From Thysanoteuthis rhombus (lineage: Eukaryota; Mollusca; Cephalopoda; Oegopsida; Thysanoteuthidae), in the NCBI GenBank assembly GCA_963457665.1, contig OY735231.1, positions 37,565,406 through 37,629,405 on the forward strand: a DNA stretch of 64,000 nt. The letters are read 5' to 3'. The notes below the pieces were generated by a model. It searched no databases. It was not told where the DNA came from and was given only the letters and a program-made list of their open reading frames with translations. Shown piece by piece: positions 33,440 through 45,937 of this stretch. The position numbers were made by a program, and so were the translations under genes. The stretch's first letter is position 1, and every line of letters begins with the position of its first letter.

Positions 33440-35000
33440 AAAATATTTGATTTTCTTCAATGATTTCCTTTTTGTCTTTTTATCATCTCTATTGGATCTA
33501 GTGACCAGATTTTCAAGTTGAATTTATGACTTCTGATTGTTAGCATAGTTGGAACTGTTAGAGAAAAACATGTGATGGAAGCTCATTAGATGTGACTTCT
33601 GCATTCATTGATATAAAAATAAGACCGATGAAACTGCTCTCAGTAATCTAATTATATAGAATATAATTGATTCGATGTAACTCAACTGGCCTGGAATAGA
33701 ATTATAGCCAAAATGTTCAACATGAGATAAAATACAAGTTTCAGCAAAACAGGCTTTCTCAGCTAAGGCGAGGGGGTTTGAAAGTTGAAACCTTATAGTC
33801 AATAAAGGTTAATGGGGCAATACAAGTGTCCTACATAAAAAATGTTCACAAAAAAAAGATTAGTATTATTAGTTGCTGGTCATGAGGTTGCTGCTAAGAT
33901 ATATTTCGAATATATCCTTTTGTCCTCCTTCTCCCCCAGAAAATAAATCCTTTTCACCCTCCAGGAAAAGTGGCAGTGTTTGGGATGAAATTTGGTGATT
34001 TAGTTGGTGATTCAAGGTGACATTGAAAAAGGCCCATGTCCAGGGGTAAATAATTTAGAAAAACTCATATTCTTATCTCTGGAGGGACATTTCTGAAAGC
34101 ACCATTGTATTGTTTGCTTGTTAGTGTTCTGTCGCCAAAAGCCAAATGAATAATTCACTCTAATTCAACTGCATTGTGTCCCAATTGAAACTCAAGCATG
34201 TTCAGCAGATAACCTCTTTTTAAGAGTGAAAAAACAAAATTTTTTATATCAATAGGCTATCTCAAGATTGAAAAACTACAGTAAAATACCAAAATTTACA
34301 ATATCAAATTATATGATATAATACACACCTACTAATATCCAGTTTGATAATACCAAATCATGAATCATCCTGAATCTGACTTTTCATTCAGTACAACCTA
34401 ATTATTGATTAGAAACCTTAAACTAACTTTTTCAGAATTTAGATCAAGATGGCCTATCACTTTGGTATCAGATGGCTCTTGCCAAGTTTAATGCAATGCC
34501 TTTACCTTTTGAATTCCGTCAACAATAAAACAAGAAAGCCGATCATGTATCTGTGAAAAGCCATGTATTTTTAGACATGACCTGATATAGCCGTACCAAA
34601 AAGCCAGCCAGTAGGAGGATGATGATGGCGAAAATCTTGGGTGGAACTAAGGGAAACTAGGAATGTTGTATTATCTTAACGTCATTCACCAGCAGAGGAT
34701 CAGAAGCAGTGAATTATTCTGGCTGTTTCTCAAATATTTTTGCAGTCTGATGCTAACTACACATTTGAAGTGAGTACAGGATAGATGTTTGGAGTTGTAT
34801 TTACTGATTGGGGTGGGGTGGGTAACCAACAAAATAACTCGGATATCTCAGATATCAAAAAGAGAAATTTGAGATTACTTACATATATGTATATGAGCAT
34901 GCAAATATATGCCAGATATAAGCCACTCATCCATCAATAGGAACACAAACACATGTTTTATATATAATCTAGGTATATCAATAGATCTATAGCGTAATGA
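33440..35000. other. Intron stretch, nothing identified
   Basis: AT-rich; no recognised family, microsatellite of note or coding frame. Confidence 0.4.
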
Positions 35001-35090
35001 TGGAAAACGTATTTATTTTAGAAAGCAAATATCTATTCCTTAACATAATCTCCTTCTTTGTCAATGCACTGGATTAAGTGGTGAATATTA
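34990..35090 (-). pseudogene. Possible mariner transposase 3' scrap
   Basis: The minus strand reads CIDKEGDYVKE followed by a stop, like the extreme C-terminus of several mariner transposases (KCIELQGDYVEK-type). Nothing further upstream was recognised, so this rests on one short motif. Confidence 0.3.
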
Positions 35091-35714
35091 ATTGCAAAAA
35101 TTATACAGTGATAATTTCAGATCAAAATTCAGCAAATAACTGCATATCAAACTTATTTATCTACCTTTGTATATAAATATCAGTTGTGCCTTACTATCTG
35201 GTAATAGTTAAAAATCTGATCTCGCAGTTCATTACAACTGGGTAGTGATTTTTGATCCTCACTGGGTGCCCCATACTTATGGCTTTGTGCCAGACTTAAT
35301 TGAATTTAGAAAAAATTCATTACTACTGTGTTGAATTTAATTCTCACAAGGTCTCTTGAAGCAATTTGGAAAATATCTCTCTGTGATTATCTCTTCAAAT
35401 ATCTGTATGCTTGAGAGGTCTGGCCAAAGTGAGACGCAGTTTCATTCATGATTTCTTTCAGTATGGAATAGAAGAAAAAGTAAATCTTTTTTTTCCCTCA
35501 CAAATGTCTTAGAGACCAACGAGCCTCAGTCATGTCAGCATCAAATCCTTGTCATAGGATTGGAATAAAATAAGATGTAATACCTTTGGTTCCTTGTGGG
35601 ACAACCAATTAATTTGGTTGAATTTAGATTGCCCAAAGTTCCATTCTAGAAGGATATATTAAGTCAAACTGGTCCAACACGACTAACCTGCACAAGTTGG
35701 GGTGATAGACTTAC

Positions 35715-35763
35715 TTCCATTTGAAAACGATTGTCTCCTCCTCTCTGCCTCTATTTAACTTAC
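35715..35763 (-). other. Candidate cryptic or cassette exon in the intron
   Basis: On the gene's strand, TTCTTTTTATTTCAG precedes and GTAAGTCTATC follows a 49-base purine-rich segment (AGAGGCAGAGAGGAGGAGAC inside). It has no stop in the frame the junctophilin exon would need, but 49 is not a multiple of three, so inclusion would shift the frame. It could be a chance pairing of splice-like sites. Confidence 0.15.
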
Positions 35764-36159
35764 CTGAAATAAAAAGAAGAAATTGATTAGAAAATTGAAT
35801 GTATTATACATAGAATATATAAAAAATATACATAGATATGCACATATCAAAGAATATATGAACATATTTTCATATGCACACTCATACATCCGTACATAAT
35901 TGTATATATAATATACTTTTCAGATAGTTTTTAACATTTTAACTTTTTCATCGATTTTTTTTTGTTTACAAATAAGTTGTTTTTTTTGCTGGGTTACAAG
36001 AATGAAGGAACGGTACTACAATTCTTCAGACAGTCCAGACCATCGTTAGTCATTTTTAGGAACTATTTCTGAGGATTTCAAAGTCCATTGTTCATGGTAA
36101 TAGTGATAAAAAAGAAAAAGAATTTAAACAGGATTTAGAAATCTATTGTAAAATTTTTA

Positions 36160-36565
36160 AGCAACCGTAGCCATCAAACTTAGTTTTATCCTTTTTTTGT
36201 ACAAGTTTGTTTGTTTGTGTGTTCCAGTGCTCTTAGCCATACCACTTTGTCTACAGATTTGAAAATTGGAATCAGTACACCACTTGGCCCCTTCTAAAAT
36301 TATCTTTTTAGTTTTTGAAAAAAAGCTTGGTCAACTTTTATGGGTCCTATTCTGACAGTTCTATCAATAACATCTAAATCTCAAGTATCTAGATATTTCT
36401 AGACATTTTTTTTACTCTATTATTTTTTATGTTTTCCAGTGGAAAATGCCAGAGTTGTCAAAGACAGAATTTATTCTGACCATAATGTGAGTGAATTTTT
36501 TTTACACAACTTCAAAATTGTTCAAAACATTTATTCAATTATTGACTGTGATGGTGAGTTTCTAT
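36160..36565 (+). repeat. Dispersed repeat family B, copy 2
   Basis: Contains GCAACCGTAGCCATCAAACT, a TTGTTTGTGTGTTCCAGTGC block, GAAAATTGGAATCAGTACAC, CCAGTGGAAAATGCCAGAGT and TTGACTGTGATGGTGAGTTT, in the same order as 9203-9500 but with extra sequence in the middle. Confidence 0.55.
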
Positions 36566-37294
36566 CAGAAACTATCTGTTGTGTTTAATGAAACTTGCTT
36601 AAAACAAAAATTGTTGTGATAATATATATTATATATTTATACATTTCGGAGGGTTGAGTGAAGAGTGCTCCAAATCAGGGATAAAGCATACGTAAAACTC
36701 AAAAAATCAGCCTCCTTTCCTATGTAACCTGAGCACCATATACATAGGGAGTGCCCCACCGTCTGATATTGAATTTGTGTGCAACTTGAAGTCATCATGA
36801 AGCACTGATTGGTCTGTGTATACCTATTTATATATAAAATTATATTTTTACTTTCCAATATACTACCTTCCAAATTGTAAGTGACATGAGTGCAAACACT
36901 CTCAGAAATTTTCTTTCAAAATCTCCTTTACAAGTATTGAAAACCAGCACAATTAGTATTCTATTTCTTTACAGAGAAATCAATTTGAAAAATATTAAAA
37001 AATAGCACAATTGCTATTCTATTCTTTAGAGATCTCTTTAAATGGTATTGAGAAAATTGATAATTATTTCTTTACTCTAAAGTTCTCAAGTATGATCTAT
37101 AATGTTATGAAATTTTATCTTTATGTTGTTCAATGGAACATTACTGATATCAAAATATCAAAAAAGGTTATAAGAATTATCTTGCAAAAATGGTTATATT
37201 CAACCATTGGCTCAAAGTTAATAATGTGAAAGGATGAAAAATTCAATTTTTGATAAAGAACAGAGTCTTTAAAAGATTTTTTTACGGAAATACC

Positions 37295-37462
37295 TAGAAT
37301 TGTGCAGTTTTGGTCAGTGCAGCTTTTGATGTGGTATGGTTAAGGTATTGTTGTACAAATTAATGTAACTCAGTATAAGCTGAAAAAACACTTTAAATTA
37401 TGAAAAGACCTTGAACAATGTGGTTTGAACTGTACTAAATATTTTGGAATGAATTAACAGCA
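37295..37462 (+). repeat. Dispersed repeat family L, copy 1
   Basis: Reverse-complement match to 60718-60895, with GTGCAGTTTTGGTCAGTGC, TTTTGATGT-GTA-GGTTAA, GTATTGTTGTACAAATTAAT, AAAACACTTTAAATTATGA and ATATTTTGGAATGAATTAAC. Similarity is high by eye. Confidence 0.6.
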
Positions 37463-37477
37463 GTATTCAAGGTAAAC

Positions 37478-37776
37478 AGGTTGAGTATCCCTCACCTGAA
37501 ACTCTGAAAATTGAAATGATCCAAAATCTACAGCTTTTTAAAAGCCAACACTTAATGTGTCTAAACTTGAAAAAATTCCAGTATGCAATAATAAAGAAGT
37601 AAAACAGCTTTTGGAATGATTAGAATTGTTTTTTGTACACAATCTAATTGATGGAAGACAATAGTATACTCTAAATTACAACCTTTATCCCCAATATATC
37701 TCATTATGTAGACGCAAATATTCTGATATCCAAAAGATTTGAAATCTGAAACTGTGGATATCCAACCTGTACCTGT
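37478..37776. mobile_element. MITE with Tigger/pogo-like inverted ends
   Basis: The left end CAGGTTGAGTATCCCTCACC and the right end GATATCCAACCTGTACC pair as inverted repeats over the outer part (CAGGTTG-GTATCC against CAGGTTG-GATATCC), with further pairing around CTGAAACTCTGAAA and TTTGAAATCTGAAACT. The outer bases resemble the termini of Tigger/MER2 elements (CAGGTTGAGTATCCCTTATC). TA lies near both ends. About 300 bp, no transposase. Confidence 0.6.
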
Positions 37777-37779
37777 ATT

Positions 37780-38930
37780 TCTCAGAAGATACTTGGTAAT
37801 GTTAGACCCTGTCAAGGTTGGCTGTAAAAGTAAGAGCTTTTAATACTCCTATCTGGGTAGAAAAAGAAGTTATAAGAGAATGGTTTTGCTCAAGAGTTCG
37901 CTCATCTACTCATTTCTCCCTTAACCATCATGGCATGCTAGTGATAAGACATTTTTGACAAGATATCTGGCAGGGAGAAAGAGATTCACACCTTTTCTGA
38001 GGGTATTACTTCAAAGAGAATTCAAACTGCTTTGATGAGAATTTAAACCGTTTACAACCTCCATTATCTGTACTGGTAATAGTTATGCCACCCAACATTT
38101 CCTTGATATTTTTGGATGCACACAGCGATTACTGTCACTGACTAACTATCTGACAGATCGACATAGTGAATGTCTCACTCCATTTCTATCAAGAATTCCC
38201 TCCCAATCCTTCTACAAATCTGACTTTACTTATGTATCTGATGTCGCTTGAGATTCATTTCAAAATCTTGTATCTTAACTGGCTTAGGGCCAGTTTCATT
38301 GATAGTTTCATTTCAGTTTATATGGTTGTTTATAAAAAGAAAATGTGATTTCAATGACATATTGTTTTCAAATATGATAGATTCATTACCATTATCAAAG
38401 TGCAAGGGAGAGAACCCGTGTTTGAATAATGCATCTACTGTGGTTTGACTTTCAGGCTTGTTACCAATATGTTAATCATGTACATCTATCGACAAATCAA
38501 TAAATCTCTGGATAATGTCAAATGCTGCCCAAGTGAACCTGTTCAAAGAAAACTATTAATACATCCATCCAGATATATGGATTCTGATAATTTCTGAAGA
38601 ACCCTCTAGAATGTTTCAGGCAAAAAGAGAATGTCAAGGGGTTTTTGAGGAGAAAGCAAATTTCCATCTAATATTTCTAAGGAGATGGTTTGGAAAACTG
38701 TGAATTGTATTTCAAATAAATAAAAGCTTTTCAAAAGCTGGAGATATTTGTTGTCTGTGTTGTTCCTAACTGCTTGCAGCAAGGAGGATAGTTTTTTTTT
38801 TTTTATTTACAAATAATTATAAATTGGATTAATTCATAAAGTTAACAAGATTTTGGAAAAAAAAATATTTTCATTTGGAAAGGGTAGAATTTTATAAGAT
38901 GATATTTATTTAATATCTGTTATTCTTATC
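37780..38930. other. Intron stretch, nothing identified
   Basis: No recognised repeat or gene. The overlapping short plus-strand frames at 38166-38448 lack recognisable motifs. Confidence 0.4.
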
Positions 38931-38939
38931 TTATATTTC

Positions 38940-39075
38940 CATTTTATGATTTATGAAATTTTAAAGAATTTAATAGATTTTGATAGAATTTTATCAGAAT
39001 TTAATAGGATTTGGTTGAATTTTAATAAAATTTAATTTTATAGAATTTTATATGATATTTTGTTTGTATAGATTT
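38940..39075 (+). repeat. Degenerate AT-rich tandem repeat
   Basis: GAATTTTA/GAATTTAATAG-type units recur about every 15-20 bases (ATAGAATTTTATCAGAATTT, AATAGGATTTGGTTGAATTT, AATAAAATTTAATTTTATAG). Confidence 0.6.
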
Positions 39076-39567
39076 TTTTTGAATGATAAGAAAGATAGTT
39101 CGAAAATTTTTTCTCTCAGTTTCTTAAAGTGTCATTTTCTGAAGAAGATTGGATTCAACTTGTAAATTTTATCGATCTATATATCTATCTAGTAGTAGTA
39201 GTAATATGGAAAGAAGAGAGGGAAATGATAATAATGATAACCTATCAATTTTGGAATCCTTGAATAGTTTACCTTCTTATGTAAAAAATAAGACAAGTAT
39301 AAATGATTTAAAGAATAACAGACAAATTTAGATCATCATAGATAGGAAATAAATTGATAGGGCATTTTTGGAAGTTATCAGCTGAGATATATATTGAAGA
39401 ATTTAGGAAAAAATGTGCCAGGTAAATGTTTTTCTGAAATGATAAGCTTGTAATTTTTCATCACTTCTCATACATTTTTACCACTTGGATTAATGTGTAT
39501 TTCAATGTTGAATTTATATTTCAAATGTAAATTGTATACATAGAGGCATTTTTATTCAATAAATACA

Positions 39568-40053
39568 TAAACGGGTCTACTTAGTCACTCAATAGAAACC
39601 ATCATGTGACCAACATCTTTAGGCAGCATACTGTTTGAGGTGATCAATTAAAATTTGGAAAAAGGGGTAATCTTTTGCCCAAGCAGGGACTACCTATTTT
39701 GCGGAAATTAAAAAAAAAACCCAAAACAATTGTTTTTTTCCCTAGACATAATAAGGTAAAGTAAATGTTTAAATTTGCTGGACCCAAACTAAGAAACCAA
39801 TTTAGAATAAAGTTACATTGTAAATTGACCCCCTCTCCTAAAGAACAAAACAAAAACAAAAGCAAAAACAAATAGACTATTTTGGGAGGGGAATAGATAA
39901 AAAACAAATGTTTTTTTTCTAGACACAATAAGGAGTAAATGTTTGAATTCTTAGCCCTCTAGCTTGGACGATACATGCTTGCCAGACCATCTTGAAAACC
40001 AAAGAAACCCATGTTGACAGTTTGGGTGACAGTTTTGGTTGACAGTTTTTAAA
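39568..40053 (+). repeat. Dispersed repeat family A, rearranged copy
   Basis: Left end GGGTCTACTTAGTCACTCAA. The segment GACATAATAAGG-AAAGTAAATG appears early (39748-39772) and again as GACACAATAAGGAGTAAATG at 39922, so part of the element is repeated out of order. Right end GTTGACAGTTTTTAAATG. Confidence 0.65.
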
Positions 40054-40414
40054 TGAATGTTGTAAAAAAAGCCATTTGATTTATACTTTTCTACTTATAA
40101 AAATTTCTTTGATCTTATTCCTTTTAACAAGATTTTTTCACTCCTTTTTTTGGCACTTAGTATTACATTTTGTTATCAAGGAAAAAATCTTGCTGATTTG
40201 ATAACTTGACAAATCCTTTCATTTTGGGGAAGATCATTGATAAGTAATCTAAATCTCTTGACACATGTTTAATTACCTTATTCTATCCAATTTCCAAGTT
40301 CCGCAAAGAGATAAGAGATTCCCTTAATAGAGTTTAGGAAAGTAAGATTTTTTTCCCTTCATTATTCCATTCGCTTGTTAAAAGGTGAACAAGTATATAA
40401 CGAGAGAATTTTTA

Positions 40415-40866
40415 CAGGTCTGGTTTGTCACTCAATGGAAACTGACATGTAGCCATGCAGTGTTGGGAGTGATCAAGTAAAAATTAGGAGAAAGGGGTGA
40501 TCAATGAATAAGTTACTTCTTATGCCTTTCATTGAGCTGTGATCACTGAATTAGTCTGAATTTTCCCAAAACAAGCGTGGCTGTTGCTGGATACAAACTA
40601 AAGGACCAACTTAGCATAAACTTACATTCCAAATTGATCCCACCAATAAAAGTCTATTTTGAAGGTGGATTTAAAAAACAAAACAAAAAAAAACATTATA
40701 CATATAATAAAACATTATAATATAATGCAAATGTTTGAATTTTCAGCTCTCTAGCTTCATTGGTGTGGCCTGTATGGAGATATACATATACAGACAGCCA
40801 GCCAGACAATCTCAAAAACTGAAGATACCTTCTTTAGGGTTGACAGTTTCGGTTGATGGCAACTAA
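40415..40866 (+). repeat. Dispersed repeat family A, nearly full copy
   Basis: TA (40413-40414) directly precedes CAGGTCTGGTTTGTCACTCA. The right end reads GACAGTTTCGGTTGATGGCA and then ACTAAC. The poly-A middle is expanded (40675-40695). Confidence 0.75.
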
Positions 40867-41100
40867 CAATTAATTAACGGGCAAGTAAGTTTGGAAGTTC
40901 AGAGAAAATGTCAAATGCAAGTTTTGTATCTAATAAAAAATGTCTAATAGAAAAGAAAATAACAAAAAAGAGTTATAGATGAGGAAATAACAGTGAATAT
41001 TTTATTTGTAATTTACCTATTCGACATTAGTGTCAAATTGTTCTATGCTACCTGTAATTATGAAGGGAGGTTAGATGCAATTTTCAGTTGCATATTCTCG

Positions 41101-41175
41101 ATTCTATGAACATCATCATCATCATCATCATCATCAGTTTTTCAATGTCCGTCGTTGGACGTAGACCTTCCCCAG
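41101..41175 (-). mobile_element. RTE-like LINE 3' tail with (GAT)n
   Basis: Eight ATC triplets (GAT on the minus strand) are followed by AGTTTTTCAATGTCCGTCG and TTGGACGTAGACCTTCCCCA, the same 3' end as at 18861. Only about 75 bases are present. Confidence 0.75.
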
Positions 41176-41327
41176 TCTATGAACATAGCAGCACATTAAT
41201 GAACATTTCTCACAAGCATCCAAAATCTGAACAGCTACAAAATTTAACTGCTACATATCATTTGATCATGAGAAGCAGTTACTAATTGATTCCATATCAT
41301 TACCCACAAAACTATTTCACAAATATC

Positions 41328-41762
41328 AGAAACTGTCAACCAAAACTGTCAACATAGGTTTCTTCAGTTTTTAAACTGGTCTGGCTGGCTGGCTGGCTGG
41401 CTGGCTATTCATGTATGTATGTATCGATGGAGGTTAAAGAGCTGCAAATTTACATATTTACTCCTTATGTCTAGAAAAATGTTTTTCTGTTCCTACAAAA
41501 AGTTTTTAAATCGGAGTTCAATTTGAAATGTAAATTTATGTTAGATTGGTCCCTTACTTTGTATCTGAGAGCATTCGCAATAGTTTTTTTAAAAAATTCA
41601 AACATTTTTAGCGATCACTTCCCAATGAAAAATGAAAGAAGTAACTTATACATTCACTAACCCTTTTCCGATTTTTTAATTGATCAGCCTCAACACTTCA
41701 TGCTGCCAAAAGACATTGGCCTTGTGACTGTTTCAATAGAATGACTAACCAGACTTGCTGTC
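41328..41762 (-). repeat. Dispersed repeat family A, well preserved copy
   Basis: GAAACTGTCAACCAAAACTG at the left, a five-unit GGCT run (41386-41405), GCGATCACTTCCCAATGAAA and CACTTCATGCTGCCAAAAGA, ending GACTAACCAGACTTGCTG. Confidence 0.75.
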
Positions 41763-41769
41763 TTGTGCC

Positions 41770-44140
41770 TTATACTTAAACTATTCCATAACCAATGTCA
41801 TGTGAAAGTGCTGCTACCACACATATATATCCATTGCTATAGTATTGATTATTTTTATTACAAACCAGTTTACACTTGCTTTCAAAAATTACTGCATATA
41901 AGAAATATATGGATACGCATTGCATTTTATAAACAAAGAAGTATGCATTGTAGGAGGCTTGGAGAATAGCAAACAGATCTTTTTTATATTTTTTATCATT
42001 CTCTAAATTCAGCATTTTTACTCCGTCATCAGAACATAAAATTCTATCCGTTGCTTCCCTAGGCATCTCAAAGTACAAAAACACATCACTACATGTGTGA
42101 ATATTTTGTAACCAATGCCAATTCAAAGTATTGATTAGACACATATATATATATTTATTGTTGTGGTTCCAACTGCTTTTACAATCTAGAATGTATCCAT
42201 AAAAAATAATGGGTTTATGTTTTGATTGGTGCTAAGGAACCTAAAGCTACTTCATTGAGTAATTTATTTTTAATAGTTCAAGTATTCTAATCTCAAGTTT
42301 TTGAAGTCTCATCTCAACTCAAAGTGTTTTAAGAGTTTCTATGATGTAAGCTTCATTGTTATGTCATAATATGAAGGTAACTCAACCAATGAGATGTGTT
42401 AGCACAAACTGAGAAGAAATCAGCATATATGCTTCTTATATGTTTTGATACTTTTCACTCAACAGCCAGCATTTTGAATTTTGAAGTATGTCTTGACTGT
42501 TGAAACTATTTGTGCTCACATTTCATAAGTTATTCTGACATATTGTCTCCTGTTTTGAGAAGAGTCTTCAACATTCAAAGAGTTTTGGAAGACAATTGAA
42601 TTAGTTCCTTCTACTTTGGCCAATACATGACTATCTTCAGCTTCAATATAGCATCAAGTAAAGAACAGTAGCAAATCTTTCAATTCAGCTTGTTGGCTAA
42701 ATGTATGTCAGACAAGTGTGGATTTCTATGCAGTGTGGCTTTAAAAGCCCAACAGGGACATAGGATGGAATTCTTTGTCTAACAAAAGGAGGTGTTAAAA
42801 GCATTTACAACTTATGTTACAAGTGTTGCTGCCAACAAGAAAAGAATAATTTTTGCGACTATTTATACTAGATACCCGAATGAGAGTCCCCCTCTTTACA
42901 TATGGATAGTACACCTGAAGAAGGCCCAAGAATGGATTGGTCAAAACATTGAGTGAATGTGAAGAAGAACAAGTATTGCCTGAAAAATGTTTTGAATGTT
43001 ACCCTCGTAATTGAATATCCCTCCTATCATGATCTCAAAAGCTATTTCAGCTCTTAAATTCATGGACTGCTTAAAACCGTTTGTATCGACAGGAACTTTT
43101 CAATGAATAGAATTAAAACAAATGGATCTCTTCTGGGAATTGAATAAAAAAAAAATTCACCTGATGGTAAAAAAGGGATAATTCCAATCAGGAGTTATTT
43201 CCCTTGTTGAATTTCTCTCTATTTTATGAATTTGAGAGTTAAAACCATTGTAGCTGGGAATTGTCAAAGTTCTTAATTGGGAGCATTTGAGAACATGGAA
43301 GCCAAATATCTATTTCGATGGTGACATTTCTTTTATACACTGATCAAGGTTTTTGTACCTGTGTATTCATCTTGAAAGTGGAAAAAAAATACTCCTTGAA
43401 ATTCTTTATGAAGAAGAACAGGTCTTTGAAAAAGAGAAAAGATTGAAATCTATCAATCTATCCATTGAAAGACAAAACTGACTAAAACAGAAACAATGAT
43501 CTTTTTCTCCCTCTCCAAATTCATATTATATTAACAAAAACAATTTTCAAGTACAGTCTATGATTTTTTGAAGAGTCATTATCATTTTAGAGTTGTTTAG
43601 CCCATTGGAGTAATTCAGTCTAATGCTTTTGTTATGTATTTAACATCCCTGAATAATAATTTTGTCTCATTTCTCAAATACTTCAGTAAGTACAAAACAT
43701 ATTGATCAGTCAAGATTTTTTTTGTTCTAACCTGGTCATCTGTATTCATATATTCATGCATATTTTGCTGTCCATACAGTAATAGTCATCACAGGTTAGA
43801 GATATATGACTCTGAAACATGCACACATGATTTAAAAGAGCTTCAATTAGTGATTGTCTGAAACTTGGTGTCAATATTGATGGTAACCTTATTTCAATAA
43901 TGTTAACCAAGGTTGCTTTGGTGAATGACTGAGACACTGCAAAACAGAGGTTAGTGTCTCCTTGCCTGTCAACAACGTGGACAATTTGGAATATTGATGA
44001 ACTAATGCAGGGTATGAACTTCACTCGGAACTGTTGGCCTCCCTTGATAATGAGGTATGAAAATTCAAGATAGAATTACATCAATAACACTGATTTATCA
44101 AGCTTCTCTAAGTTTTCTCATCACTCTCATCTGGTTAAGC
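41770..44140. other. Intron stretch with only weak repeat traces
   Basis: A family G match lies at 42255-42365 and an ACCTGAAGAAGGCCCAAG...GGTCAAAACATTG motif at 42910-42950 (compare families E and H). The 122-residue minus-strand frame at 41776-42144 has no recognisable domain. Nothing else was identified. Confidence 0.4.
42255..42365 (+). repeat. Dispersed repeat family G, copy 2
   Basis: TGAGTAATTTATTTTTAATA, CAAGTATTCTAATCTCAAG and later TTCATTGTTATGTCATAAT match parts of 29590-29960. Confidence 0.4.
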
Positions 44141-44238
44141 TTGTATATGATACATACATGGCCAACCAGACCAACTTAAAAACTGAAGAAACCTTCATTG
44201 AAAGTTTTGGTGTCAGTTTTGGTTGATGGTCTTTTAAT
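44140..44238 (+). repeat. Family A right end only
   Basis: Carries GATACATACATGGCCAACC, AACTGAAGAAACCTTCATTG, a duplicated AGTTTTGGT motif, and GGTTGATGGTC. The rest of the element is missing. Confidence 0.65.
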
Positions 44239-44365
44239 TGTGTTTGAGTGGTTTGTCCAAACATGTACATACATTCATTTACAAATGAATGATGAGAAAA
44301 CACAAAAGTCAAGATTTTTTTACAAAAACAAAGATAATAATCTTGGAAAATATATTTTGGGTCGG

Positions 44366-44692
44366 CCAGGGGTGATCAATGAATAGGTTACTTCTGTTGC
44401 CTTTTGTTGGGCAGTGCTCTCTAAAAAGTCTGAATTTTCAAGAAACAAACATGCTAAAAGACACAAACTAAGGGACCAATTTTGTATAAACTCATCCTGA
44501 AAATTGAACTTCTCACTAATAGCCAATTGAGATGGGAGTTCAAGAAACATGTAGACATGATAAGGAGTAAATGTTTTCATTTTCAGACCTCTAGCTCCAC
44601 TGCTATATACATTGATGCATACATACATTGCCAACCAGATTGACTTAAAAACTTAAGAAACCTTTAGAGACAGTTTTGGTCGATGGTTTCGA
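44366..44692 (+). repeat. Dispersed repeat family A, left-truncated copy
   Basis: Begins in the core at CAGGGGTGATCAATGAATAG and ends GGTCGATGGTTTCGAAT. Confidence 0.7.
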
Positions 44693-44899
44693 ATATCTTA
44701 TGGTTGAAGATATATAAAATGCTTATGTTGTTGTAAAGCATATCCATTTGAGCCAGAAACATTTAGAGAACAATTTAAAAAATCAATAGACTGATATAGG
44801 CTGATATTGGGGCAGGGTTCAAAGTCTTTAACATAATAAAATGATGGAAAATGTTAGTGGGTAAAAAGGAATCATTTTCTGTGAATAACAGTAATAGTT

Positions 44900-45200
44900 A
44901 CAATGAAACAAGACTGATTGCTGCAGTGTCAAACTCCGCTCTAAATTCTATTCCAACTGAAGATGGTTACCGCAACTTTTGTACTATACACATGATAAAT
45001 AGAAAAATGTAATAACATATTTTTTGTATAAATGTATTTAATAATTAGAATGAATATCTGTGTGATAAATTTTTGTTAATATCTAAGACTCATCAAGTTA
45101 GCTCAATCAGCCTGCTGACAATCAGTTGGTTGTGATTTCAAATCACAGTATGGGAATTTAGGTTTTACATATCAGTTTATCATTTTGGTAAATATTGTTC
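44900..45200 (+). repeat. tRNA-like SINE, partial
   Basis: TTAGCTCAATCAGCCTGCTG (A-box type) and GTGATTTCAAATCACAG (B-box type) lie about 35 bases apart at 45097-45155. Upstream GCAACTTTTGTACTATACAC matches GCAACTTTTGTATTGTATAT at 51387, so the two places share one composite element. Confidence 0.5.
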
Positions 45201-45416
45201 TTGTTGTTCTTACGTTTGGATTACAAAGTCAACTCCAGACTTTGTACTATAGATTGACAATAAAAATTATTCAATAAAATCATTGGTTTATCTTTATATA
45301 TTCATTGATTTTGTAAAGACAGCAAGAAAGTTGTGAGCACACGTGTTTGAATACTTAAAAGAGATCAAGCCAATAACAGATAGATGATTACTGAACTATT
45401 GATTTTATTTTACTAT

Positions 45417-45842
45417 CAGGAACTGTTAAGTAAAACTGTCAACAAAGGTTTCTCAAAATTTTAAGTGGGTCTAGCTGGTTGGCTATATATATGTATGTAT
45501 CATGTGTACTAGCCCAACCAATTGAGCTCAAGGGATAAAAATTTAAACATCCACTCCTGATTATGTCTATAAAAAACTTTTTTTTTCCTCTGAAAAGTCC
45601 CCACTCCCTAAGAAATTTTATTTTTAATTTGCAATATGAGTTGATGCTAAATTGATCCTTTATTTTGTACCTAACAGTATTCGTAATTGTTTTTCAAATA
45701 TCGGACTTCTCAGTAAACACTGCCCAACAACAGATGAGGGAAGTAACTTCATTGATCTCCTTTTTTCCCTAATTTCTAATTGATCACCCCTGATACTGTT
45801 TGCCATCTGATGGTTTCTATTGAGTAATTAACCAGACCTGTG
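45417..45842 (-). repeat. Dispersed repeat family A copy
   Basis: Starts GGAACTGTTAAGTAAAACTG. TGATACTGTTTGCCATCTGA shows a small deletion in the usual ATGCTGCCAAAAG region. Ends TTAACCAGACCTGTGA. Confidence 0.7.
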
Positions 45843-45937
45843 ACTTGATTACTTTCACATTGTACCTTTGAGTATATGTAGGCATAACTTAGTGAGTCCA
45901 AACTGGAAAATATAAGTTACAAAAAAGGTGATACACT

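Noticed and set aside
41776..42144. 122-residue minus-strand frame
   Set aside because: No motif, cysteine/tyrosine-rich composition from AT-rich DNA, and an opposing frame overlaps it.
45097..45165. Possible tRNA gene
   Set aside because: A- and B-box-like motifs are present, but no acceptor-stem pairing is visible, and the unit sits in a repeat shared with 51376-51520.
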